Assembly: GCF_029543085.1 (NCBI RefSeq)
Contig: NZ_CP119967.1
Coordinates: 2,630,501-2,694,500 of the forward strand
Reading direction: 5' to 3'
Length of the DNA stretch: 64,000 bases
DNA from: Pseudomonas sp. A34-9
GTDB lineage: Bacteria > Pseudomonadota > Gammaproteobacteria > Pseudomonadales > Pseudomonadaceae
A model generated the notes under the pieces. It saw only the letters and a list, made by a program, of their open reading frames with translations. It did no database searches and was not told where the DNA came from. Position 1 is the stretch's first letter. Each line of letters opens with the position of its first letter. The position numbers and the translations under genes were made by a program. Positions 52,413-62,081 of this stretch are shown here, in pieces.

Positions 52413-52687
52413 TCGATCACCTCGCCACGCAGCAGGAATTTCGCCAGGGCAAACGAGCCGACGAAGCCGAACAGCGCGATCAGCAGCGCCGCTTCGAAAT
52501 ACGTGTCACTGGAGTAACGAATGCCCAGGGTCAGCATCATCAGCATCGCGACGATGTACAGGTAATCCAGCGCCAAGACCCGATCCTGTGCCGACGGGCC
52601 TTTGAACAGGCGCACCAGCGTCAGCACCATGGCCAGCGAGAACAGGAACAGCGTCAGCAGGATGGCATTCGACAGTAATGGGCTCAT
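52409..52687 (-). CDS. phaF: Mrp/Pha antiporter subunit F
   Basis: A 92-residue three-TM protein with VRLFKGPSAQDRVLALDYLYIV, the MrpF signature. It overlaps the E gene by 4 bases. Confidence 0.88.
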   Translation of the reverse strand: MSPLLSNAILLTLFLFSLAMVLTLVRLFKGPSAQDRVLALDYLYIVAMLMMLTLGIRYSSDTYFEAALLIALFGFVGSFALAKFLLRGEVIE

Positions 52688-53172
52688 TCGAAAATCTCCA
52701 TCAACGGCCGCTCGTAGGTGGTCTTGAAGTGCTCGATGAATTGCGCTTCATCATCCAGATCCCAGACGTGCAGCAACAGAATGCTGCGATCCAGCGACAG
52801 TTCCGACCACACTGTGCCGGGCACCACCGTGCAGATCATCGCCAGGGTCGCCAGACCGTGGGCATCGCGCAAGTCCAGCGGGACTTTGACAAAACCCGAG
52901 TGCGGAGGGCGACGGCCGGCGTTGAGCACGCCCCAGGCGACGATCAGGTTGGACGTCACCACGTCACGGCCCACGAGCAGGAACAGACGCAGAATCGTTC
53001 CCGGACGGCGAATGCGCACTTGTTTCGGACGCAGTTTGCGCATCATCAACGGTGCAGCAAAACCCAGTATCGCGCCGAGCAGCAGATTGCCCGGGCTGAT
53101 CGACAGGTTCAGGGTCAGCCACAAGGCGCACAGCGCCAGCGACAACAACGGTGCAGGAAACACACGCTTCAT
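52684..53172 (-). CDS. phaE: Mrp/Pha antiporter subunit E
   Basis: A 162-residue protein with N-terminal hydrophobic helices (PLLSLALCALWLTLNLSISPGNLLLGAILGF) and cytosolic domain with DAHGLATLAMICTVVPGTVWSEL and LLLHVWDLDDE, typical of MrpE. Overlaps D by 4 bases. Confidence 0.88.
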   Translation of the reverse strand: MKRVFPAPLLSLALCALWLTLNLSISPGNLLLGAILGFAAPLMMRKLRPKQVRIRRPGTILRLFLLVGRDVVTSNLIVAWGVLNAGRRPPHSGFVKVPLDLRDAHGLATLAMICTVVPGTVWSELSLDRSILLLHVWDLDDEAQFIEHFKTTYERPLMEIFE

Positions 53173-54848
53173 GGCTGCACCTCCAGCATCGCGGCCTTGG
53201 CTTCCGGGCTCGGCACGGCGCGAGTGCCGAGCACCGCCATCACGTACTGCTGCGGGTTGTTCAGCGCGTCGGCGGTGGCCTGGGTGTAACGCAGCAGGGG
53301 TTCAGCCTTGAAGGTCAGGACGATGCTCAGCCCCAGTAGCAGGAAGATCGGCGCGCATTCGAGTTTGCGCAGCAGCGGCGAGGGACGCTCCTGCGGTGTC
53401 CAGAAACGCTGGATGCCGAGGCGCGAGAACGCCATCAACGACGCGAGGCCGGTGAGGATCAGTAGCGCCAGCAACGCCCAGGCCGCGTTGGATATCGGCG
53501 CGCCCGTGCCCAGGCCCAGCGGATTGAGCAATGCCCCGATCAGGCTGAGCTTGCCGATAAAACCGGACAGCGGCGGCATGCCGATGATCAGCAGGGCGCA
53601 GGCGATGAAGCTCAGGCCGAGAAACGCCATGGTCCATGGGATGACCTGACCGACCACGGCTTTCTGCTCGTCATCGAGGTTGATGCCTTTGGGTGGCTGC
53701 AGGGATTCCTGCGGACGCGGCAGCAGTTCGCTTTCGTCCTCCAGCGGGATCTCGTTGGCCGAGCGCGAACGTTCGATCAGCTCGGCCAGCAGGAACAGCG
53801 CGCTCAATGCCAGCGTTGAGCTGACCAGATAGAACAGCGCTGCGCCGATCAGGTTCGGTTGGGCGAAGCCTACTGCGGACAACAGGATACCGGCCGACAC
53901 CAGAATGCTCAGGCTGGCCATGCGCTCCAGGCGTTGCGCGGCGAGAATCGCCAGCGCGGCGCAGGCCATCGTCGCCATGCCGCCGTAGATCAGCCAGTCG
54001 CCGCCGAAGAATGCCGACGCTCCGGCCTGCCCGGAAAACAACAGGGTCCACAGACGCAGCAGGGTGTAGACGCCAACCTTGGTCATGATCGCGAACATCG
54101 CCGCCACCGGTGCACTGGCCGATGAATAGGCGGGTACGAGCCAGAAATTCAGCGGCCACATACCGGCCTTGGCCAGGAACGCGACGGCGAGAATCCCTGC
54201 ACCGGCGTGCAGCAAGCCACGGTCGGCTTCAGGTACCAGCGGAATCTTCATCGCCAGATCGGCCATGTTCAAGGTGCCGGTAACCCCGTAAATCAGTGCC
54301 GCGCCGATCAAAAACAGCGACGAGGCCAGCAGGTTGATCGAGATGTAATGCAGCCCCGACGACACCCGCGCGCGACCCGATCCATGCAACAGCAGGCCAT
54401 AAGACGCGGCCAGCAGCACTTCGAAGAACACGAAAAGGTTGAACAGATCCGCCGTCAGGAACGCGCCGTACAGGCCCATCAATTGAATCTGGAACAACGC
54501 GTGAAAGCTCGAACCGGCGCCGTCCCAACGTGCCATGGCGAAGAGCAGGGCGCTGACGCCGATGACCCCGGTCAGCACCAGCATCAGCGCCGACAGCCGA
54601 TCGACCACCAGCACAATGCCGAATGGCGCCTGCCAGTTGCCCGGCAGGTACACACCGATGGAACCGGGCACGCCGGTGGTCTGCGTCCATTGCAGCAACA
54701 GCACCGAAATGAACAGGCCGATAAGGCTGGAGAACAGGTTGATTTTCGCCTTCAGCGGTCGGTGCCGTTCACCGAGCATCAGCATGATGGCGGCAGTCAG
54801 CAGCGGCAGCAGAATCGGTGCGGCGATCAGGTGAGTCATCGCCATCAT
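53169..54848 (-). CDS. phaD: Mrp/Pha antiporter subunit D
   Basis: A 559-residue, about 14-TM protein of the NADH-quinone oxidoreductase ND4/NuoM-related family. It includes LFNLFVFFEVLLAASYGLLLHGSG with the conserved glutamate, and KAGMWPLNFWLVPAYSSASAPVAAMFAIMTKVGVY with the conserved lysines. Two closely spaced Met codons (MMAMTHL) leave the exact start open by three residues. An insert of about 40 polar residues near 375-410 lies before a later helix. Overlaps C by 4 bases. Confidence 0.9.
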   Translation of the reverse strand: MMAMTHLIAAPILLPLLTAAIMLMLGERHRPLKAKINLFSSLIGLFISVLLLQWTQTTGVPGSIGVYLPGNWQAPFGIVLVVDRLSALMLVLTGVIGVSALLFAMARWDGAGSSFHALFQIQLMGLYGAFLTADLFNLFVFFEVLLAASYGLLLHGSGRARVSSGLHYISINLLASSLFLIGAALIYGVTGTLNMADLAMKIPLVPEADRGLLHAGAGILAVAFLAKAGMWPLNFWLVPAYSSASAPVAAMFAIMTKVGVYTLLRLWTLLFSGQAGASAFFGGDWLIYGGMATMACAALAILAAQRLERMASLSILVSAGILLSAVGFAQPNLIGAALFYLVSSTLALSALFLLAELIERSRSANEIPLEDESELLPRPQESLQPPKGINLDDEQKAVVGQVIPWTMAFLGLSFIACALLIIGMPPLSGFIGKLSLIGALLNPLGLGTGAPISNAAWALLALLILTGLASLMAFSRLGIQRFWTPQERPSPLLRKLECAPIFLLLGLSIVLTFKAEPLLRYTQATADALNNPQQYVMAVLGTRAVPSPEAKAAMLEVQP

Positions 54849-55189
54849 TCTTTAGGCTCCCGGCCGTCGACGTGGTCGGTGCCGGTCAGGCCGCGCGAGG
54901 CGAGCAGAACGACGAGGAACAGCGCAGTCATGGCGAAGCTGATGACGATCGCGGTGAGGACCAGGGCCTGTGGCAGCGGGTCGGTGTAGTGCAGCAAGTC
55001 CTGGGTGACGCCGTCCTTGATCACCGGCTCCTTGCCGATGAACAGACTGCCCATGCTGAAAATGAACAGGTTGACGCCATACGACAGCAGACACAGGCCC
55101 ATGACCACCTGAAAGGTCCGTGGCCGCAGGATCAGCCAGACGCCGGAGGCGGCGAGTACGCCGATGGCGATTGCGATGACTTCTTCCAT
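54845..55189 (-). CDS. phaC: Mrp/Pha antiporter subunit C
   Basis: A 114-residue three-TM NuoK-like subunit (VMGLCLLSYGVNLFIFSMG; DPLPQALVLTAIVISFAMTALFLV). Overlaps AB by one base. Confidence 0.9.
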   Translation of the reverse strand: MEEVIAIAIGVLAASGVWLILRPRTFQVVMGLCLLSYGVNLFIFSMGSLFIGKEPVIKDGVTQDLLHYTDPLPQALVLTAIVISFAMTALFLVVLLASRGLTGTDHVDGREPKE

Positions 55190-58107
55190 CAGACGGCTCC
55201 TTTGCTGGCGACGGACTTGGGCAGCGATGCGGTCTTGTGACCCCGCACCGATTGGTGGGCGAGGGCGGTGAGAATCAACAGCGTCGAACCGACCACCACG
55301 CCGTACACGCCGATATCGAAGAACAGTGCGCTGGCGACATGGATGTCACCGAGCAGCGGCAAGGTGAAATGCCAGGTGTGCGTGGTCAGGAACGGATAAC
55401 CGACCAGCATCGCGCCCAGGCCTGTAGCGGTGGCGAACAGCAACCCGGTGCCCATCCAGCGCAGCGGCCGCAGGCTCATTTGCGCCTCGACCCACTGTGT
55501 ACCGGCGACCATGTATTGCAGGATGAACGCCACCGACATCACCAGCCCGGCGACGAAGCCGCCACCTGGTTGGTTGTGCCCGCGCATGAACAGGTAGAAC
55601 GACACCACCAGCGCAATCGGCAGCAGCAGGCGCACCAGCACTGCCGGCACCATCATGAAACCGAGTGCGGTGTCGCTGGCCGAACGCGGGTTGACCAGGT
55701 CGGTGACCACGTCCGGCGCCAGCAAGCGCTGCTGGGCAGGCAGTTGCAGGCTTTCTTTCGGTGGGCGGAAACGCCGCAGCAGGGCGAATACGGTCAGCGC
55801 CACGGCGACCAGCACGGTGATTTCGCCAAGGGTGTCGAAGCCACGGAAATCCACCAGCATCACGTTGACCACGTTGCTGCCGCCGCCCTCGGGCATGGCG
55901 CGGCTGAGGTAGAACGAGGAGATGTCGTTCGGCGTCTGCCGCGTGAGCATGGCGTAGGACAGCAGCGCCATGCCGCCACCGACGGCAATCGACAGGAGCA
56001 AGTCGCGCAGACGACGAATGCGTGCCTTGCGCAGGCTGCTTGGCAGTGGCGAGACTTCTTCGATACGGCGTGGCAGCCAGCGCAGGCCGAGCAGGATCAG
56101 CACGGTGGTCACGACTTCGACCGCCAGTTGCGTCAGGGCCAGATCCGGCGCGGAGAACCACACGAAGGTGACGCACGTCATCAGGCCGCAGACGCTGACC
56201 ATGGTCAGGGCGGCGAGACGGTGATACTTGGCCTGCCACGCGGCACCGAGGGCGCAGGCGATAGCCAGCAGCCACAGGGTCACGAAAACGATCGAGCCGG
56301 GAATCTTCGGCCGGTCGCCCCAGCTCAGGCTGCTGTGCAGCATCGGAATCAGGCCGGCAAGCACCGCCGCCAGTACCATCAGAAACAGCTGCATTTGCAG
56401 GCGTCGGGTGCCGAGTCGGCGTTCCACACGGCGAGCCATGCGCATCATCTCTACCAGACTGCGCTCGAACAGGCGCTTGCCGTTGAAGCGGCCTACCAGC
56501 GGCGGGTATTTGAAGCGTCCCTGTCTGAACTGATTGCGCAGCAACAGGTAGAGCACGATGCCGCCAGACATGGCGATCAGGCTCATGATCATTGGCGCGT
56601 TCAGACCGTGCCAGATCGCCAGACTGTATTCCGGCAGTACGCCACCGACGACTGGCAACGCCGCTGCGGCGAGCAACGGGCCGACGATCTGCGCCGGGAA
56701 AATCCCCACCAACAAACAGGTGAATACCAGCAACTCCACCGGCGCGCGCATCCAGCGTGGCGGCTCGTGCGGAGTGTGCGGAAGGTCAGTGGCCGGTGGA
56801 CCAAAGAACACATCGACGGTAAATCGCAGCGAGTAGGCAACGCTGAACGTACCGGCAATCGTCGCAACAATCGGCAGCGCCGCTTCGACCCACGCCGTGG
56901 CGTTGATGAACACGGTTTCGGCGAAGAACATTTCTTTCGACAGGAAGCCGTTCAGCAGCGGCACACCTGCCATCGAGGCGCTGGCAACCATGGCCAGCGT
57001 CGCGGTGAAGGGAATCAGTTTGATCAGACCGCTGAGCTTGCGGATATCGCGGGTGCCGCTTTCGTGGTCGATGATGCCCGCCGCCATGAACAGCGAGGCC
57101 TTGAACGTGGCGTGGTTGAGGATGTGGAACACCGCCGCCACAGCCGCCAGAGGACTGTTCAGCCCCAGCAGCAACGTGATCAGGCCCAGGTGGCTGATGG
57201 TCGAGTAGGCCAGCAGACCTTTGAGGTCGTTCTGGAACATCGCGCAATACGCGCCGAGCAACAGCGTACAGGCGCCAGCGCCGCTGACGATGTAGAACCA
57301 TTCCTCACTGCCGGACAGCGACGGCCACAGACGGGCGAGCAGGAACACCCCGGCCTTGACCATGGTGGCCGAGTGCAGATAAGCCGAAACCGGGGTCGGC
57401 GCCGCCATCGCGTGGGGCAGCCAGAAATGGAAAGGAAACTGCGCACTTTTGCTGAGTGCGCCAATAAGAATGAGGGGTAACAGGATAGGGTAGAGGGCAT
57501 GTGCACGAATCATGTCGCCGGCGGCCAGGACCTTGTCGAGGTCATAGCTGCCGACGACATGGCCGAGGATCATGACCCCCGCCAGCAGGCATAACCCGCC
57601 AGCCCCGGTGACCATCAACGCCATGTAAGCGCCGCGACGGGCGTCGGCACGGTGATGCCAATAGCCGATCAGCAAGAATGAAAAGAGACTGGTCAGCTCC
57701 CAGAAGAACACGATCTGGATCAGGTTGCCGGAGATCACCAGGCCGAGCATGGCGCCCATGAATGCCAGGAAAAACGCGAAGAAACGCGGCACCGGGTCGT
57801 CCGGCGACATGTAATAACGCGCATAGAGAGAAACGAGCGTGCCGATGCCGAGTACCAGCATCGAGAACAGCCAGGCGAAGCCGTCCATGCGCAGGACAAA
57901 GTTCAGCCCGAGGCTGGGCAGCCACATGAACTCTTCGCGGATCACGCCGCCGTGGGCAATTTGCGGGTACAACATCGCGACCTGGACGGTGCCGATCAAA
58001 GCGACCAGACCTGCCAACAGGGACTCGGTATTACGCGCGTTGTGTGGCAGCACCGCTGCCAGACAGCTGCCAATGAATGGCAGAAGCAGTAGAACTATCA
58101 GGGACAT
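55189..58107 (-). CDS. phaAB: Mrp/Pha antiporter fused subunits A and B
   Basis: A 972-residue polytopic protein. Residues about 1-760 are the NuoL/MrpA-type channel (FFWELTSLFSFLLIGYWHH with glutamate; KSAQFPFHFWLPHAMAAPTPVSAYLHSATMVKAG with lysines). The last 150 residues (DTALGFMMVPAVLVRLLLPIALVVSFYLFMRGHNQPGGGFVAGL) are MrpB fused to A, the group 2 Mrp layout of Pseudomonas Pha/Sha. First gene of the operon AB-C-D-E-F-G, whose reading frames all overlap. It supports pH and cation homeostasis. Confidence 0.92.
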   Translation of the reverse strand: MSLIVLLLLPFIGSCLAAVLPHNARNTESLLAGLVALIGTVQVAMLYPQIAHGGVIREEFMWLPSLGLNFVLRMDGFAWLFSMLVLGIGTLVSLYARYYMSPDDPVPRFFAFFLAFMGAMLGLVISGNLIQIVFFWELTSLFSFLLIGYWHHRADARRGAYMALMVTGAGGLCLLAGVMILGHVVGSYDLDKVLAAGDMIRAHALYPILLPLILIGALSKSAQFPFHFWLPHAMAAPTPVSAYLHSATMVKAGVFLLARLWPSLSGSEEWFYIVSGAGACTLLLGAYCAMFQNDLKGLLAYSTISHLGLITLLLGLNSPLAAVAAVFHILNHATFKASLFMAAGIIDHESGTRDIRKLSGLIKLIPFTATLAMVASASMAGVPLLNGFLSKEMFFAETVFINATAWVEAALPIVATIAGTFSVAYSLRFTVDVFFGPPATDLPHTPHEPPRWMRAPVELLVFTCLLVGIFPAQIVGPLLAAAALPVVGGVLPEYSLAIWHGLNAPMIMSLIAMSGGIVLYLLLRNQFRQGRFKYPPLVGRFNGKRLFERSLVEMMRMARRVERRLGTRRLQMQLFLMVLAAVLAGLIPMLHSSLSWGDRPKIPGSIVFVTLWLLAIACALGAAWQAKYHRLAALTMVSVCGLMTCVTFVWFSAPDLALTQLAVEVVTTVLILLGLRWLPRRIEEVSPLPSSLRKARIRRLRDLLLSIAVGGGMALLSYAMLTRQTPNDISSFYLSRAMPEGGGSNVVNVMLVDFRGFDTLGEITVLVAVALTVFALLRRFRPPKESLQLPAQQRLLAPDVVTDLVNPRSASDTALGFMMVPAVLVRLLLPIALVVSFYLFMRGHNQPGGGFVAGLVMSVAFILQYMVAGTQWVEAQMSLRPLRWMGTGLLFATATGLGAMLVGYPFLTTHTWHFTLPLLGDIHVASALFFDIGVYGVVVGSTLLILTALAHQSVRGHKTASLPKSVASKGAV

Positions 58108-58472
58108 AGGCTTCTAATCTGCGGAAGTTTGTGAAGCATCATACGTGCCAGCTCCCCGATCACCAAACGCCAGGATGTCTCAGAATCCTACAAAGTAGTC
58201 TGGAATTTTCTGTTTGGCATTGTTTCAGGTGAAGGGATGTTGCCTGGGATGGCGCTATTGTGAGCAGGCTCCATCCGATTTGTGTAAATACCTCCTACGC
58301 AGGAGGAATTAGCATCGGCTGCATTTGGATTCTTCTTGCAGATAGCAGCGACCATCTGTCGGAAATCAGGATCTACCTGTCAGATGTGACAGTTGTCAGT
58401 CTTGCGGGTGAGGAGTGTGATGGTTTTCGCAATCGAGAGGACTCGGTTGGATCACACTTGCGGGAGAAAATC
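58108..58472. other. Divergent promoter region, no gene
   Basis: 365 bases between the Mrp operon and the Ig-like gene. The long plus frame reads through it from 58260 but lacks a ribosome site and family-like sequence there. No repeat recognised. Confidence 0.5.
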
Positions 58473-60170
58473 ATGGACATCCAGTCATCAGCGCTGAATC
58501 AGTTGTTTGTACTTTATCCAGTGATCATTCAGGGGTGGATCTCCCCGGTGAAACCTGCCGATCTCGCTCACGGGGGCATTCCGAAATCTCTCTATGACGG
58601 AGAGCCAAAAGGGCTGGAATGCCTCATTGATCCATGGGCCGAGCTGCAGTTGCAGTCGCTTTCCTGGGATATGGCAGTCGATGATCGCGTTGACCTGTAC
58701 GTTAATAACGATCCCACTCCCGTTACAGGCAAGACCGTCGATCCGGGTGAGGAACAGTCGCGTATCCGCCTTTACATTTCCCATGGCAGATTGCTTAACG
58801 GCCTCAACGGGATCCGTTACAAGGTGACGCGTCCGGGTGGGAACAGTGCATACTCTCGAGATTTGAACGTGCTGTATTACCTGCGCGCGCCCGGTGACCC
58901 GGCGCCGCAGGGGATGGATCTGGTGATACCGCCCGATGTGCTCGGGGACGGGGTCAGTGCTGCACGCGCAGCGCAAGGTGTGGAGTTCGGATTCACCTGT
59001 TCCAACCTGCGGGACCATAGCCGCATCCGCTTCCAGATAGGTGATGAGACGGTTGAATGGGATATCACCGACGCGTCGGTACCGGTCACCAAAAAGCTGT
59101 TCACGGACACATTTCAGAGGGTCGGTGACAGCCCGCATGTGCCACTGGATTTCGTGGTTTTTGACCAGTTGGGCAATTTCAACCGATCATCAACCAAGCA
59201 GATCGATGTTCATCTTCGCCGTATTGATCTTTCGTCGGCGATCCTTCGAGAAATCCTCAGTGATAACAATGACGATCCCAGCAAGGTCGACCTCGTCAAG
59301 TTGCACGGTAATCCGTTGTCAGCATTGATTCACCTCGTCGACACGATCTGGAAAGTGGGGGACTTCATCAAGCTGGCTTTCACCGCCGAGTTGAATGACA
59401 ACGTCGTGGCTACTCACGAACTGACAACGCAGATAACCACAGTGCCGAATCAATTCGTGTGGAGTATTGATAACAACAAGATCATTGCCGACAGTACCGT
59501 GAAGGTGGTGTATCAACAGGTTCGAGGCGGTGAGGTTATTGCGTCCTCGATCCCTGCCAGCGCGCAAGTGGTTGGCGCCTTGGATCCAGTCAGAATTACG
59601 TCGGTGAAGGACTTGGCTGGGCGGGACATTTTTCATGGCTACGAAACCGTTGCCCGCTCGGTAGTGTTATCAGGAACTGCGCAAGTGGGCGCGAACGTCG
59701 AAATCTACGATGGCGCGCAGTTTAGAGGGTCAACTGTTGCAACCGATGGGCGATGGGAGGCCCCGATCACAGAACTCTCGCTAGGTGAGCATAGGTTCAG
59801 TGCAAGCTATACTCGCGGTTCTGCCGAATTTTGGAGCATACGGGTCGTGGAGCTTGCTCCGCCGAGATTATTGTCAATCGTAAGCGAATTGGGAATCAGC
59901 TATCCAAGTGGCACTAAGATCCCCTTTAATTATCCTGACAGAAAAAATTTAATGTTCACAATTTCGTGTCAGTCGCTGCCCTACGAGCGACGCTTATATC
60001 TCAAAAGACCTATAGCCGGTTACGGGTCGGTAATGGTTCCTACCGGTGCCAATCGTGCGATTGTAAAGTCAGGTGGGACAATCGACCCCGGACGCATAGA
60101 CTGGGTAATCGACGACGACGCAGGCATCGTCTCCACTCCGCCCTATTATTACTGGAACACATTTGGATAA
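58473..60170 (+). CDS. Pseudomonas multidomain Ig-like protein
   Basis: A 565-residue protein starting MDIQSSALNQLFVLYPVIIQ behind CGGGAGAA. It appears to be built of repeated beta-sandwich units: LIDPWAELQLQSLSWD..VDDRVDLYVNN to YYLRAPG; MDLVIPPDVLGDG to DVHLRRIDL; and VGALDPVRITSVKDLAGRDIFHGYETVARSVVLSGTAQVGANVEIYDGAQFRGSTVATDGRWEAPI, a clear Ig-like/bacterial adhesin-type repeat (positions about 370-445). No signal peptide and no anchor, so the location is unclear. The last 80 residues are diverged and more AT-rich. Confidence 0.68.
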   Translation: MDIQSSALNQLFVLYPVIIQGWISPVKPADLAHGGIPKSLYDGEPKGLECLIDPWAELQLQSLSWDMAVDDRVDLYVNNDPTPVTGKTVDPGEEQSRIRLYISHGRLLNGLNGIRYKVTRPGGNSAYSRDLNVLYYLRAPGDPAPQGMDLVIPPDVLGDGVSAARAAQGVEFGFTCSNLRDHSRIRFQIGDETVEWDITDASVPVTKKLFTDTFQRVGDSPHVPLDFVVFDQLGNFNRSSTKQIDVHLRRIDLSSAILREILSDNNDDPSKVDLVKLHGNPLSALIHLVDTIWKVGDFIKLAFTAELNDNVVATHELTTQITTVPNQFVWSIDNNKIIADSTVKVVYQQVRGGEVIASSIPASAQVVGALDPVRITSVKDLAGRDIFHGYETVARSVVLSGTAQVGANVEIYDGAQFRGSTVATDGRWEAPITELSLGEHRFSASYTRGSAEFWSIRVVELAPPRLLSIVSELGISYPSGTKIPFNYPDRKNLMFTISCQSLPYERRLYLKRPIAGYGSVMVPTGANRAIVKSGGTIDPGRIDWVIDDDAGIVSTPPYYYWNTFG

Positions 60171-60293
60171 AAAAGGGTCGGTAATAGACAGTGCAAGGGA
60201 TGCATATGTTTATATGGCATTGTTCAAAAGAAGTGACGGCGGTACAACCAGGATGGCGGCTACGCTTTGTATCGCCGCGGTAATAGTAGGCAG

Positions 60294-60322
60294 CCGGCGT
60301 TGAGCACTCGACTCAACGCCGG
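60294..60322 (+). terminator. Hairpin downstream of the Ig-like gene
   Basis: CCGGCGTTGAG, loop, CTCAACGCCGG: an 11-bp perfect stem with a short T-containing tail (TCTTGTC). It may terminate both converging genes. Confidence 0.6.
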
Positions 60323-60371
60323 TCTTGTCAAATAACTATAAGCATGATGTTAATCGCAATCCGGCGCTGAT

Positions 60372-61307
60372 TTAACCTTCAGTGCCCTGACCCACATTCG
60401 CTTGGTATGGCGAAGTCTTACCCTTGGTCTTCAACTCACTGACAATCACCGCCGCCACAATCAACCCTGCGCCCACCAGCGCAATCGCCGGCAAACGCTC
60501 CCCGGCAATCCGTCCGACAATCCCGGCCCACACCGGCTCACCGGCGTAGATCAATGTTGCCCGAGTTGGCGAAACGCTCTTTTGCGCCCAGTTCATCGCC
60601 ACCTGAATCGCTGCACTTGCCGCGCCCAGACCCAAAGCGGTCACCAGCAGGGTCCAGGAGAAATCCGGAATCATTTCTCCGGTCGGGACGACCATCAAAA
60701 AGGACAGCACCGACGTCACCGCCAGTTGCACCACGGTCACCCGGCGCACATCCACTTGTCCGGCATAGGTGCTGATCAAAATGATCTCGGCGGCGATGGC
60801 GATGGCGCTGATCAACGTGACAATTTCACCGGGACTGAAATTCAGCGCAGCCCCGGACGGCCCCGACAACAACATCAACCCGGTGAACGCCAGCATGATG
60901 CCGATGCTTGGCATCAGTCCGGGCCGCCGCCCCAGTACCAGCCATTGCAACAACGGCACGAATGGCACGTACAACGCGGTAATGAACGCCGACTGGCTGC
61001 TTGGGATCGTTTGCAAACCGACCGTCTGCAAACCGTAACCAAGCATGATCGCCACGCCGATGAAGGCGCCGGCCTTGAGTTCGAACAAGGTCAGTTCGCG
61101 CAGATGACGCCACGAGAACAGCGCAACGATAAAAGCCGCCGCCGCAAAACGCAGGCCGACGAAAAACATCGGGCCGCTGACGGTCATCGCGTGCTGAACC
61201 AGCAGGAAGGTACCGCCCCAGACCATGGTGATCAGTACCAGCACGCACTCGGCTTTGCTGAAACGAGAGAAACGGAGAGAAGCGGAGGCGTTGTTAAGCG
61301 ACGTCAT
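60372..61307 (-). CDS. EamA-family (DMT) transporter
   Basis: A 311-residue ten-TM exporter with two EamA repeats (about 20-145 and 160-295; VWGGTFLLVQHAM, ATLIYAGEPVWAGIVGRIAGERLP). The longer frame adds MGALCGLLFIVRKV; ATG at 61307 matches family length. Divergent from an XRE-cupin regulator, the likely controller. Substrate unknown; relatives export amino acids or metabolites. Confidence 0.85.
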   Translation of the reverse strand: MTSLNNASASLRFSRFSKAECVLVLITMVWGGTFLLVQHAMTVSGPMFFVGLRFAAAAFIVALFSWRHLRELTLFELKAGAFIGVAIMLGYGLQTVGLQTIPSSQSAFITALYVPFVPLLQWLVLGRRPGLMPSIGIMLAFTGLMLLSGPSGAALNFSPGEIVTLISAIAIAAEIILISTYAGQVDVRRVTVVQLAVTSVLSFLMVVPTGEMIPDFSWTLLVTALGLGAASAAIQVAMNWAQKSVSPTRATLIYAGEPVWAGIVGRIAGERLPAIALVGAGLIVAAVIVSELKTKGKTSPYQANVGQGTEG

Positions 61308-61355
61308 GACCTTGCGCACTATAAAAAGGAGGCCGCACAATGCGCCCAACGTTGC

Positions 61356-61396
61356 GCAGTATACTGCCCAACCTCACCGAGTGAGCAATATAGTGC
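61356..61396. promoter_or_regulatory. Two-site operator between EamA and XRE-cupin genes
   Basis: Perfect palindrome GCAGTATACTGC (61356-61367) and GCAATATAGTGC (61385-61396, 10 of 12 identical) are 29 bases apart. The second covers the GTG start of the regulator. This fits cooperative binding by a dimeric XRE protein and autoregulation. Confidence 0.65.
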
Positions 61397-61956
61397 ACAA
61401 AGATTCAACACAACGGGCTTCCGTTTTACAACACGTCAGCCAGAACGTCAGGCGCCTGCGGCATGCCGCCGACCTGAGCCAGACCGCGCTGGCGGAAAAA
61501 TCCGGTGTCAGCCGGCGCATGCTGGTGGCGATCGAGGCTGGCGAAAAGAATGTCAGCCTGACAACCCTCGACCGCGTTGCGGAGGCGCTCGACGTCGCCT
61601 TCAGTGATCTGATCCAGGCGCCCGATGCCCGCGATCCGAGTCGGATCAACGAAGTGGCCTGGGCCGGGACGATTCCCGGCAGCAAAGCCGTGTTGCTGTC
61701 GAAAGCCACCGCTACCCGCGAAGTCGAGCAATGGGAATGGTGCCTGCAACCGGGCGAGGTCTACCCGTCGCAACCGGATGCCGACGGCTGGAGCGAGCAG
61801 ATCTATGTGTTCGAAGGTTGCTTGACCCTGATGCTTGGCGATCAGCCGCAGAACATCGGTACGGGGGAATTCTTCATGTTTGCCAGTAACCAGCCGCATG
61901 CGTATCGCAATGATGGGCAAGTGGCGGCGCGGTTTGTGCGTAATGTGGTGATTTGA
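61393..61956 (+). CDS. XRE-family regulator with C-terminal cupin
   Basis: About 187 residues: HTH domain LRHAADLSQTALAEKSGVSRRMLVAIEAGEKN, then a cupin (about 105-180; WEWCLQPGEVYPSQPDADGWSEQIYVFEGCLTLMLG). Start is GTG at 61393 or at 61381; neither has a strong ribosome site, and no ATG is near. The cupin pocket probably senses the EamA substrate. Divergent to the transporter. Confidence 0.78.
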   Translation: MHKDSTQRASVLQHVSQNVRRLRHAADLSQTALAEKSGVSRRMLVAIEAGEKNVSLTTLDRVAEALDVAFSDLIQAPDARDPSRINEVAWAGTIPGSKAVLLSKATATREVEQWEWCLQPGEVYPSQPDADGWSEQIYVFEGCLTLMLGDQPQNIGTGEFFMFASNQPHAYRNDGQVAARFVRNVVI

Positions 61957-62081
61957 CTGTTGACTACCATTCGTCGGTTAGTGGCTTGAACCTGTAATTT
62001 CTGACAGTAGACGGTGAAATACCCTTCAACTCTAATGCAATTGCAATGAATTCCATTAGGTATCTGAAGAGGATTTATAAA

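Noticed and set aside
55237..57480. Plus-strand frame of 747 codons
   Set aside because: Antisense shadow of the Mrp AB gene caused by high GC; composition is glutamine/histidine/arginine rich and has no family features.
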